From Bremia lactucae (taxonomy: Eukaryota > Oomycota > Peronosporomycetes > Peronosporales > Peronosporaceae), in assembly GCF_004359215.1 (NCBI RefSeq), contig NC_090626.1, positions 10,005-74,004 of the forward strand: a stretch of DNA of 64,000 nucleotides, in the 5' to 3' direction. This document shows, piece by piece, positions 54,840-64,000 of the stretch. Positions within the stretch are counted from its first letter, which is position 1, and each line of letters begins with the position of its first letter. Made by a program: the position numbers and the translations under genes. The notes beneath the pieces were generated by a model, which was not told the DNA's origin, made no database searches, and saw only the letters and a program-made list of their open reading frames with translations.

Positions 54840-55620
54840 ATGACCGACGATCGATATCATTTTACGTTATTTGATTCATCCAGGCTTCACAAGCCGTCCC
54901 AATCCTGGGGGTCTATAAAAAGACAAATCCTTTATAAATCGTGCGAGTTGCCTAAAGATAAAAGTACTCCACACGAAATCGACCTGATACCTGGTTCAAA
55001 ATACTGTGTCACGAAGCAGTGACCACTGTCTTGTGAACATGTATTAGCGATCGATAAATTCTTTGCCGATCGCTTAGCAGTGGGCCATGTGAGGGAGTCA
55101 AACTCTTCACATAGCTTTATGGCCTTCTGTATGCGTAAAGCAACAGGAGAATGGCGGATTGTGCATGAATCAATAAATTGAACGCTGCGCTTACACCTGC
55201 TCAAACGCCGAGAAAGTAACGAACATCATTGACGGAATGGCAAAGCGTATCATCTTCTTCGTATTTGGATCTGGTGGACGCGTTCTTTCAGATCCTTATG
55301 TGTGAACACGAGTTCCGTTTACGACAGAAGTACCCCAAGCGCAATGCTATGAGAATGGCTACCCACGTTCGAAGGTTCTTACACTTATGCGTAAGCATAA
55401 GTTGTCTGCAAATCTGAAAAAAGCGATGTATATATTTGATGCAAGCAAAATACCACTTTTTGGGTGCATCGTGTGTAAACACCCTGTACGCCCCGATCAA
55501 AAAAACACAAGGCGATCACCGATTGGCCTGTGGCAGTCAATGTAAAGGTACTTCGAAAGTTCCTCGGCTTAGCGGCGTACTTACACAGTACTTCACGATT
55601 ATGCTGAACTGACAGTTCAT
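54840..55620 (+). pseudogene. E5 RT with its core deleted
   Basis: HEIDLIPGSKYCVTKQ (54975-55020) opens the RT; FQILMCEHEF and an STPSAML-EWLP stretch (55285-55362) follow. The next bases are already the C-terminal block (RKVLTLMRKHKLSANLKKA and PLFGCIV, 55365-55480) and the connection (LGLAAYLHKYS-like, 55560-55600). About 60 codons with the YxDD strand are missing exactly between EWL and HVRKVL. Confidence 0.7.
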
Positions 55621-55803
55621 CATTCTTTTTGTTTATGAAAAACTGTAAAGTGGTCATTGGAACGCTGATTTTCAGCGTTCCTTGTAAAGGTATCTATTGA
55701 CAAAGCTTGATGCAATCGCGAATCGTGGCGACTGCGAACCAAGACAGACCATTTTATTTGGCCGTGACGCCAGCATTTTGCAATCGGCTGTGATTTATGC
55801 AAT

Positions 55804-56110
55804 ATGCCACAGACGACTCAAGCGCGCCGTCTGCTATTAGTCGCGTCAGCTTTAGCAGCTGAACGCGATTACCCATTAAGTGACAAGGAATGCCTTGCCA
55901 TGAAATATGCACTGGACATGTTTAGGGTATATCGCTTAAGAGATAGACCGTTCATTGGTTATACTGACCATGCGTCTTTACACACGGCCGTAAACAGTCC
56001 CCACCTCTCGTAAGGAATGGCGAGAAAGTTGTCTTTCTTCGCGGAGTACAACTTCTCCGTGGAATATAAATCAGGGCGACTTAATATCGTTGCTGATGCT
56101 CTTTCGCCCC
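55804..56110 (+). pseudogene. E5 RNase H
   Basis: RRLLLVASALAAERDYPLSD, KECLAMKYALDMFRVYRLRD and FIGYTDHASLHTAVNSPHLS are in one frame (55804-56013); ARKLSFFAEYNFSVEYKSGR-like sequence follows after a stop. This is the C-terminal half of a gypsy RNase H. Confidence 0.8.
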
Positions 56111-56399
56111 GCGATTCGAGCTGGCTGTGCAAATAGCAGTAATGATAAGCCCACTGTTGCAACTATAAGTGTTCCGTGGTCAGCATTACTTGACGACGTT
56201 TGAAGAGCTTATCAAGAGACAGTACTCTTAAAGGGTTAATAGATCACCTTAAAAGTCCATCAGATCGTCTACGGATCGATACACAAAACGAAATGGTTAA
56301 CTGTACTACATAATCATTGTTGGCAACGCACCTCGTGTCGTCACCCCACCCATTATGATTTGCGTTTACGCATCATGAATGAGTGCCACGGTGCACCAA

Positions 56400-57500
56400 T
56401 AAGTGGATCATCGTGGACGTGAGAGGAGGTACATCCTATTCATAGCAACAAGCAACTATATTTATCTCACGATAACTCGCGACTTCTAGTGGCCATGCCA
56501 GTAGGAACTCGTCCGCAAGTTCGTACGTGCTTGCGGTATTTCTGTCAACGGGTAAAGCCCAGTGCTTCATCCAGTGCTGCGTTACAACCTCTGCCTGTTC
56601 TGGCAGAATATTGCCAGTGCGTATGGGATTTCGTCTTCGGATTTCCTAAAGACGACCACAAGACTTATGGTATTCTTGTGTCTGTTGATCGTTTCAGCAC
56701 GCTGTACCATCTTGCTGAAGTCCCGTAGTCGATCACAGCCAAAGGCTGCACTCATGTCGTTAAAGACACGATGTTTCGACTCCATGGGATACCCCATGAA
56801 TTGGTCTTAGATCTAGACTTAGATTTCCGACAGAGTTTTGGCAATCGGTGTTCGAATCACTTGGAACACAGTTAAAAATGTCAACTTCTCACCATCCTGA
56901 AATATATACTCAGATGGAGCTTGCGAACCGTATACTGGAAGAAGTACTTTTCGGATACGTCCAACCCTTTACAAGTTAGAGCGAATTCTTGCTAATGGTA
57001 AAATTTGTCATCAGCAGTTCAGCGCATGCATCTACGAAGGCATACACCGTTTTTCGTTAACGACTTCCGCCATCCACGAAGCGAGTCGTCCCCCCTTTAA
57101 TAAGTGTTATTTCCAAAACAGGTGGGTATAGCAATAATGCGCCGACTTAAGAAGAGGATGACATCTCTGGATCGCGCACCGGTCGCACTGAAGACAAAAA
57201 CAAAACCGAGTCAGCAGGAAAGTTCTCCTGGCTCGAGAAGCAGTGGTCAGTTTCGTATAGGATTCTATCGCTGATGCGGTGGACTGCAGAATCAGAGCTC
57301 TGAAAACGGAAGAGCAAAAATTTTTATTTAATGTTAACGACCTGTTCCAACTGTTACGTTAAATTTTCCAAAACATGTAGCGACTAATGTGAGCATCACT
57401 ATTTTATTACCCAGGTATATCGGCCCGTTTCGTGTTCTGCACCGCCATAACAATGCATACATGATCGAGCTGCCTGGTAGGATGCGTACGCATCCTACGA
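56400..57500 (+). pseudogene. E5 integrase
   Basis: A frame at 56489-56728 reads RTCLRYFCQRVKPS (zinc-region end) and WDFVFGFPKDDHKTYGILVS with VDRFSTLYHLAEVP (first catalytic aspartate region). Later frames read VNDFRHPRSES (57060) and RYIGPFRVLHRHNNAYMIEL (57415-57480). Stops interrupt it. Confidence 0.75.
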
Positions 57501-57742
57501 GGTGAGGCTTTCTCCGGTTTTATATCAAATTGGCGCGATCTAAAGCATCAGCCAAAGACCGATGGGCCCGAGACAAATAATGATAGTCTCTGGACAGAGT
57601 CTGATTGTCACAAATCAGACGTTCCACTGCATCCTCCAAGGATTCTCTCTTTGGACGAGCTGTCACCAGCTCGTGCTGAACGGACTGATAGTCCGTTCAG
57701 ACCGTCGACCGTCATTGCTAACTCGCGACGACGGGATCGTTC

Positions 57743-57973
57743 GTGATACACGTCCCTCTTAAATATGGAGGATGTGATCCAAGTCACGGTGATGATTCGT
57801 GTTCAACGAATGAGGCGAGCCCAATTTTACTTGCTCCTTTACAAATATTGACGGATTCGAGTGGGGAGAAATGTTCCTTAGTGAAACGCTTCTTGAACCA
57901 CCGTGAAGTGAAAGGGGTTCGAACTAGTTACCTCAGGTGTTGGCGAGAGTACCCACCCTCTCGTGACAGCTGA
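57743..57973 (+). pseudogene. E5 chromodomain
   Basis: The frame ends with a chromodomain: LVKRFLNHREVKGVRTSYLR followed by CWREYPPSRDS, with the aromatic residues of the methyl-lysine cage partly kept. Chromoviral gypsy elements use it to choose heterochromatin for insertion. Confidence 0.75.
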
Positions 57974-58129
57974 GACTTCGTCGTAACTGGTGATGGACGT
58001 TTCGTTTCTCGTCCGGCAATTCGACGAGACCCATCTTCCTTGACAGAGGTCCATCAGAGAACGAGCGCTTCCCACGTAAAAGGATTGAAGGCTCTCAATT
58101 ACTTCGCGCATGAGTAGGCTTAGTCGGCG

Positions 58130-58335
58130 CTTATGGCGGACGTGAAGGCGGTCCTACATGGGCGATCTTTAAAGCAAAGATTCGTGCCATGTACCAGCCG
58201 CCAAACAATGAGGTGTTGCTTCAGGCGCGCTTCTTTGGAGCGCGAGAGGCGAAGCTATCTCTGCAAGAGTATGTGCAGGAGATGCGCTCGCTGTCGGCGT
58301 CCATTATCTCACAAGAGATGAGCATCATTCAATGA
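58130..58335 (+). pseudogene. E3-family gag fragment
   Basis: Plus strand: KIRAMYQPPNNEVLLQARFF and GAREAKLSLQEYVQEMRSLS (58170-58300), nearly identical to the E3 gag at 52180-52330 but on the opposite strand and without the rest of the gene. Confidence 0.8.
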
Positions 58336-58446
58336 AGATCTTTAAGGGAGTATGCCTTCTTTGGGGCATGACCTGCACCCATAAAACAGCATAGACATAA
58401 GTTCTTCCACGAGAGGCAAGGTACTGCTAATCTAGACAAACGATGC

Positions 58447-59340
58447 ATGTCTCAATTCCTGCAAAATATGCAGTTTACCCAATGCGGTGTGTATAAGCGC
58501 TTGCGTGTCAAACTCGCAAGCTAAATTAAGCATTTTCGCATACAAAGGTGCAAAAATTACGTAAACATACTGCAGACATGTCAACTTATATCTGGTAGCA
58601 ATGTGAATGCCAAGTCATTATGGATGCACCCATCTTTGTCATATGATCTCTTTTCATTGGAGGCTGTGGACTTGGCGTTGCTAAAAAAGAAGATTCGCAC
58701 GCATTATTATTATCAGGAAAAGCTAGTTGCGCAATTGGCGCTTCGTCTATAGAGCGCTAGATATCAATAATTATCGTAAAAGAGGTGGTCGGCTGTCGAC
58801 TTGACTACTTAAAAGCACAAATTGTCCGCACAAAGTTGTTGATACGCGTAGAGGATATTTATAATCGAGTCTGCCCAACTATGATATCTCGTGCAGGTTA
58901 AGATGGAGCTGAAATATCTTATCTTGTCTATTTTCTTTCCAAGCAAGGTGAAAACTGCACTTTGTTGCTCTGTTGGCCTGAAAAATCCAAAACATCGGGG
59001 TTAAATGACCTCTTCATATATAAAGTAAGAACCGTTATTGCTAATTGCCGCCATTGACATAAAAACTTGTATTTTAACCGTGGCAGCTTTTAGATGCTTT
59101 GCTTGGAACTCGATCTTAATAGCGGATGATATGCCACTTTAGTGCACTGATATCCGTCAGTTTTCAGAATACGCATAACCGCTTAAATTTGTGTTCATCA
59201 GTTAATTAGGAACATTTGTATAGGCAGGAGCAACATTTAGAAGCATTGAATGCGCTTGATACAGCCTCATTGCATACGCCATCTATTGATAGTGGGAGAG
59301 ATTTATCGCCCTCCGCTCTCAGCATTCATTATTGTAGGTC
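58447..59340 (+). pseudogene. Unrecognised decayed gene
   Basis: Frame 58447-58752 is open for 102 codons with one stop at 58522 (MSQFLQNMQFTQCGVYKRLR; YDLFSLEAVDLALLKKKIRT). After a frame change, 58761-59058 is open for 99 codons with one stop (RLDYLKAQIVRTKLLIRVED; YLVYFLSKQGENCTLLLCWP). A third piece at 59222-59340 reads QEQHLEALNALDTASLHTPS. The composition (long helices, Trp, Cys, few stops) looks protein-derived, not random. I cannot name a family; it is not one of the gypsy or copia genes seen here. Confidence 0.35.
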
Positions 59341-59499
59341 TGATATTGGTGTCTGCGTTCACCGGCTAGTTACGAATCCTTTGCCAGGTTGACAGGCGAG
59401 AAGAGGCGACTGTTTGTTAAACGAATTGCGTTCTCGTAAAATCGGAGTGAAGTGGAATGAATTAGCTTTCAGTACAGTGGCTTCTCTTATAGAAATAAG

Positions 59500-61010
59500 T
59501 TCACGGTGCTAAGTGTGCAGAATCCGTATGACCTCATCGTTAGTTGACAAGACACTAACCATGGATAGACTGGCGCAGTTCCTAACTACGCAGGACACCG
59601 AAAAGGGTGTCTCCTACGAGAGGTCTATGCAACTGATGTCCTGTCCAACACAATTGAGGGTGTGATGACGAAAATATCAAACGTCACCAGAACCCACGTA
59701 GAGCCTAGAGCCTGGTGTAGCTGAGAATTTTCCCGAAAGGAAGTCAGGCGACACAAAGTATTACCCAGATCGGAGAGACTAGTAAACGATGACAAGCACT
59801 TAGGAGTCGAATAGTCCTACAGAAACCCGAGAGCCTGTGGATAATGATAGCGAGTTGACAGGAAGTCGAGTGTCGCAAGAGCCGGAATAGAGCCCATAGC
59901 CTGGTGCGGTTGGAAGAGATGCGTTAGCCGAGAAAGCTACAGTATCCAAGCATATGGCAAAGTGCAAAGTCGCTGGTGACTCGGAAATGAGGACCCGACA
60001 AATAAGGACGATCAGGGTACGAAAAATCGAGTCACTTTCGGATCACTTCCGTTTAAAGAAGTGAAATTGTAAAGGAGACGTTTGAGGCCGGTATTGACAA
60101 GATAGTAAAGACTGTCTTAGTCAACACGTCTTGGGATCTGGGCACAGGCGGATGGCGCATCGTTAACGCTTCCAATAGGCTAGATACGGCGACCAAACCG
60201 GCGCAAATTTCGATTTCGCGGAAACACGGATTGTTAAATTCCGTGAAGAGTCAACAGTAATTTCCTCGTTGGGCGTTAAGTATGGCTACTATCAGGAGCG
60301 CTTAAAAGACTCCGATGTAGCCAGAGCGACAGTAACCCCCCTCAATTGTACGATTGGGAGTGGCTTGTGATGCCGCCAGGGTTAAGGAGTGCACTGGCGA
60401 CTATCAACCAAATGGTGGCTCTTGTAAATTGTTAGTACCGTGCCTTCAAACCCACAAATCTAATGATTATTCGTGCTTAGTACGATCGTGAACGGGCTTA
60501 GCGAGATAGAGTTACAACAAGCGTCATTTGGATGCTGTCCTCAAGATTGTCCAATTGTACTTCAACTTACAAAAATGCGTCAAGGGTCCCCGAGATGCCT
60601 GTACAAAGCTGCATCGTAAGTACATAACGCAGGCAAGCAGACCCAAAAAGGGTAGCGGTTGAAGAAATTGTCGGTTCCACGTTACGTAAGGGTTGAAGAA
60701 AACGTTAGCCCTACGTCACGTAAGGGATCTGGGCAATTCCTAGGGATCGCTAAGTTCATGCACACGTATAGCACGGTAATGCGGAGCGAACAAAGCCATT
60801 GTCTGACATTCTGAAAAAGATGCAGAATGGGGTTGGTCAAAGAAAAAGCAGATGCGCTCACATACAGTGAACTAGTCTCTTGTAGCGGCACTGATGCTGG
60901 CATTCCCAGACACGGGTAAATCATTCAGCGTCATCGAGGACGCATTCAATTTTGCAATCGTTAGCGCGCCGATGCAGGATAAATTCGGCGTTGACCGTGT
61001 CATCTCTTCT
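59500..61010 (+). mobile_element. Decayed gypsy pol of the E3 family (E6)
   Basis: Plus strand, in order: the end of protease (PWIDWR-like, 59570), the Ser/Pro linker matching E3 (59700-60040), RT (GGWRIVNASNRLDTATKPAQ at 60150; an LVMPPGLRSALATINQMVAL stretch at 60365; LYFNLQKC at 60555), the RT connection and RNase H start (KKDAEWGWSKKK at 60815; LAFPDTGKSFSVIEDAFNFA at 60900). Stops and frameshifts abound. No LTR. Here the RT core is on the same strand as the rest. Confidence 0.7.
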
Positions 61011-61189
61011 CAGTCCCGGCTTCTAAAAGCTAGTGACGAATAATTGTTTGCATGACTTTGAGCTACTTTCAACTAAGCACGCACTTCTTAAGTTTTGAGT
61101 GCGCTGCTCGTGAAAGAAGAAAAAATCAGCTTCTCGCCGTGCCAGGTGTGTGTAGTGTAGTGCAAAAGTACTCGCCTACATAGGACGCT
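61011..61189. other. Short spacer between E6 and the next LTR
   Basis: No open frame and no recognised repeat. Confidence 0.5.
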
Positions 61190-61799
61190 TGTAACGGGAC
61201 ACTTTTCGCTAGTAAAGCAACAGTACTAGCCAACCTACATTGATAACAGTGAACGCGAGGTGCCTCGAACACTTCACGTACATTGACGTGCAGAGAAAGG
61301 TTATCAGTAGCTAAGAAGTCTAAGCTACTAGCGGTCAATACTAAGGCTTCAGAATGAAGGAAGAGAACCTGTACTGAAATGTTTTGTTCCTACCGAACAA
61401 ACTTCTTTCTACTGACTTGAAGTTTAAATATTTAATAATGCAAAACGCCTTCTTGCGCACCGCCAATCGTGCCTCGTGCGATTGGCGGGAGCTGATTTAA
61501 ACTTGTATCAACTAATAAAAGCACTTAGTGTCTTGTTGCCTCAATTTTACCAAATTTGGTAATATTGGGAAGTTAATCCAAATTAATAATGGATATAAAT
61601 GTTGATCATATTAATTTCCTCTAATAGGCAACATATTTTTTATTTCTCTTTCTGGGAGATAATATTCATATACCCGGACATACTCATTATTCAACAATTA
61701 CGATAGTGACTGATGTAGAGTGACACAGAGCACTATTTTCTCTCTCTCTGTAAAGTAGCACTTGTTTTATTAATATTAATTACGACTCTTAATTGCGCA
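61190..61799 (+). repeat. 5' LTR of a second E5-family element (E7)
   Basis: 610 bp from TGTAACGGGACA to TTGCGCA, alignable with 53652-54247. TGGTATCGAAACCC (61800-61813) directly after it is the primer-binding site. Confidence 0.82.
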
Positions 61800-62038
61800 T
61801 GGTATCGAAACCCGTGCGCACAGCTTGTAAAGCACAAGCTGGCAGCTACACGACTAAGTAGAGCTGCTAGAAATGCAATTGTTTCAGTAGACGCTCATGC
61901 GTCTACTGTGCGGATATCGCCACTTCCTACTCCAATTAAACGTGACTGGTACGAGTCGGCTCATCGTCCAACTCGGCGACCACTGTGAAGGCTTCCTGCT
62001 AACCCGGGCCACTTTCCGTCAAATCCAAGGGACCCGAT

Positions 62039-62460
62039 GTGACAATCCAAGCGTTAATGGCGACCTTATTTAAGTCGTCAGACTCTTTTAATGTGAAATC
62101 ATTTTGTGATTACTCCATGGACGACGATAAATTTTATGATTCAAAAAAATATCACCAGGAACGAAGCAATTTTAAAGGTCACTTTAAGTTTAATGCTGCT
62201 ATGCTACTGATGGTGCTAGAGTGCCACACAAGGGACGGATTGATCTGGAGATCACTCCGAGCACAATTTTAGCTTGGATGCTAACATTAACCAACATGCG
62301 TTGTGGCTCGCTCCCAATAAGAACTGCTGATACCCTTCCACAGGCAACCTGACTTGTCAGTCTGGTATGACCAACGAACACTACAAAATTCCGGTTCGAC
62401 ACATCCAGGCTTCACAAACTTGGTGAGGACAGAATTGTATTCTTCGTCAATAGCTTTCTT
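62039..62460 (+). pseudogene. E7 leader/gag frame
   Basis: The 77-codon frame 62039-62272 (ALMATLFKSSDSFNVKSFCD) corresponds to the frame at 54532-54804 at the same distance from its LTR. Sequence similarity to E5 fades after about 62460. 62456-62640 resembles 28060-28345, an unclassified repeat; 62641-62846 shows nothing. Confidence 0.45.
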
Positions 62461-62846
62461 TGGAATCGATTTTACAGATGCAAGCATTCAAAAATGTAAC
62501 TTCTTTCTTTTAATCTTGAAAAACATTCATGCTGAATGTGCAAAGCACAGCATGAGAGGCCTAGCTTAACAAGCTAGTTTCTTTCGTGACCGTTTTGAAA
62601 TACGGACTGTACTCGGTGCATGATATAAGCTACATTGTTTGTCCAAGAAATTGGTTACCTTCCTTACCGTGGGAAGATTCGTGCTCTTGCTGCTTTGAGG
62701 GTGTGGTTCATGCCCGTAAGGAAGACAACTCCCTCAAAGACCCTCACTGGAGAATGTGCATCTCATCTAACTTGCACGAAGGGATTAAGAGCCTTTAATT
62801 ATTTTACGGAAGCGAGAAGCGCTCGTAATCCAATAAATATTATGAT

Positions 62847-64000
62847 CTAAACGGTGGGTCTCAGCATATTAGCCGTAACGTCGAAAATTAGCTGAGAACG
62901 AAGTTCCCAACTATCATGCGATGGTGGATACCTTTGCCAACGAGCGAGGTAGTACATTTGAACCCCTTCACCTTCCGGTGGTTCAAAAAGCGTTTGACTC
63001 CAAAAACACTTCTCACCACTCGAGTCCGTCAATGGATGGAACGGGAGGAAAAATTGGGCTCACTTCATATGTCGAACTCATGACTTGGATCACATTTTTC
63101 GGTATCTATGGGAGGATGTTGATCGTGAACGTTTCCGCCGTCGCGATTAAGCGTCGACGGTCGACAATATTTGTCTCAAACTGTTGCAAAACCGTGACTA
63201 ATTTGCTAACGAAAGCATCAGTCTTTCGACACAAGCTGATAACAGCTCGCCAAACTTTCCATTCTTGAAAGATTATTGAAAATGTCGGATGCGTGAGAGC
63301 CAGACTCTGTCCTGAGGCCATCAGTGTTTGTCCCTGGACCATTAGCCGTGCCGGTTTGGCCCGAAATCGAAAAAAAGCCCCATATGATGATACGGGCCGA
63401 GAATGCGAATGCATCCAACGAGGCAGCTCGTTGGTACGCATTGCATTGGCGGGAACAGGCCGATATACTAAAACAGTAACTTTTTGCTGGCCACATTCGT
63501 CACTTCATGTCTAGGTAGATTTACCATAGACAGTATAAAAGATATTTAACATTTTTGATAAAAAACATATGCTTTTCCATCGTTGTCAGAGTTTTGTTTT
63601 ATTGGTCCATTGCGGCGGCGATGGGATCCCGTATGAAACGGACCACCACATCAGCGATGGAGTCCTGTACAAATCGGACCACTGCTTTCGAGACGGAAGG
63701 AATTTCCCTACTGATTCGAATTTTTTTGCTTATTAGTGCGCTCGGTGCGTACTGCGGAGAAACCATTATCTTTTTTTTAAATTAGTAGCATTGCTCTCAC
63801 TGGCTTTACCATTTTTCGATGCTAAATAGTATCGTTTTATTATATTCAGCAATAGCCTTATCGCTATTACTGAGTTTGTCTTATTCAATGTCAATTGAAT
63901 CAATCTTAATATCGTTTGCATTAAATGTTGAGTCAATGCGTGAAGGGCTCGACTATTATTTGCTTGAGCGAGTCCCGTCACTAATAAGAGTCACCATTCA
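62847..64000 (-). pseudogene. Gypsy pol tail: integrase C-terminus and chromodomain
   Basis: Minus strand, from 64000 down: an integrase stretch matching 29600-30300 (63560-63981), the tail NELPRWMHSHSRPVSSYG (63440-63380), then a chromodomain at 63032-62847 (MYYLARWQRYPPSHDSWELR). It is in opposite orientation to E7 and truncates it. Confidence 0.75.

Larger units (their letters stand above)
53652..58110 (+). mobile_element. Ty3/gypsy element E5 with chromodomain, 3' LTR missing
   Basis: 5' LTR 53652-54247 is followed by a primer site, gag-like frames, RT pieces, RNase H, integrase and a chromodomain in the normal order on the plus strand. It is decayed throughout and ends near 58110 without an LTR, where an E3-type gag fragment begins. 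Confidence 0.8.

Overview
This window looks like a repeat-rich stretch of an oomycete nuclear genome, probably Peronosporaceae (Phytophthora or a downy mildew). The signs are a perfect 16/16 match to the oomycete core-promoter (Inr) consensus at 42089-42104, very short GT-AG introns, a DapB (diaminopimelate lysine route) domain fused to an aminotransferase, and layer upon layer of decayed Ty1/copia and Ty3/gypsy elements. Genus cannot be decided from the sequence alone. There is one 100-N gap (8271-8370) and one single N at 46776 that marks a suspicious contig join.

Layout. 1-8270: a nearly complete copia element on the minus strand inserted into the gag region of an older, decayed copia element on the plus strand. 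8381-12014: host gene for a WD40 / coiled-coil / RING protein, with introns. 12202-15450: shredded gypsy pieces and LTRs. 15714-23425: the host-gene island. It holds an aminotransferase-dihydrodipicolinate reductase fusion, a single-module nonribosomal peptide synthetase (C-A-T-TE, one 55-bp intron) and, convergent with it, a two-domain rhodanese sulfurtransferase. 23646-24083 may hold a small gene. 24591-27143: a decayed hAT DNA transposon bounded by inverted GGTGTR-type repeats. 28350-35470: gypsy debris with a tRNA-derived SINE. 35673-41536: an old gypsy element (E2) with both LTRs. 42089-42605: a short secreted-protein gene with its own core promoter, cut by an in-frame stop. 42757-53434: a large gypsy element (E3) with both LTRs, primer-binding site, polypurine tract and near-matching target-site duplication, inflated by a 2.67-kb duplication that is probably an assembly error. 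53652-64000: further plus-strand gypsy copies, plus-strand debris and a minus-strand pol tail, with one unrecognised decayed gene at 58447-59340.

How things work together. The three metabolic genes between 15.7 and 23.4 kb sit within 8 kb of one another with 146-200 bp between them. The fusion supplies (or uses) an amino acid-type intermediate and the synthetase would activate an amino acid and release the product through its own thioesterase, so a functional link is possible but unproven. Most of the remaining sequence is transposon. Its main surprises are two gypsy elements in which the reverse-transcriptase core lies on the opposite strand to the rest of pol, and two kinds of antisense accessory reading frame between pol and the 3' LTR.
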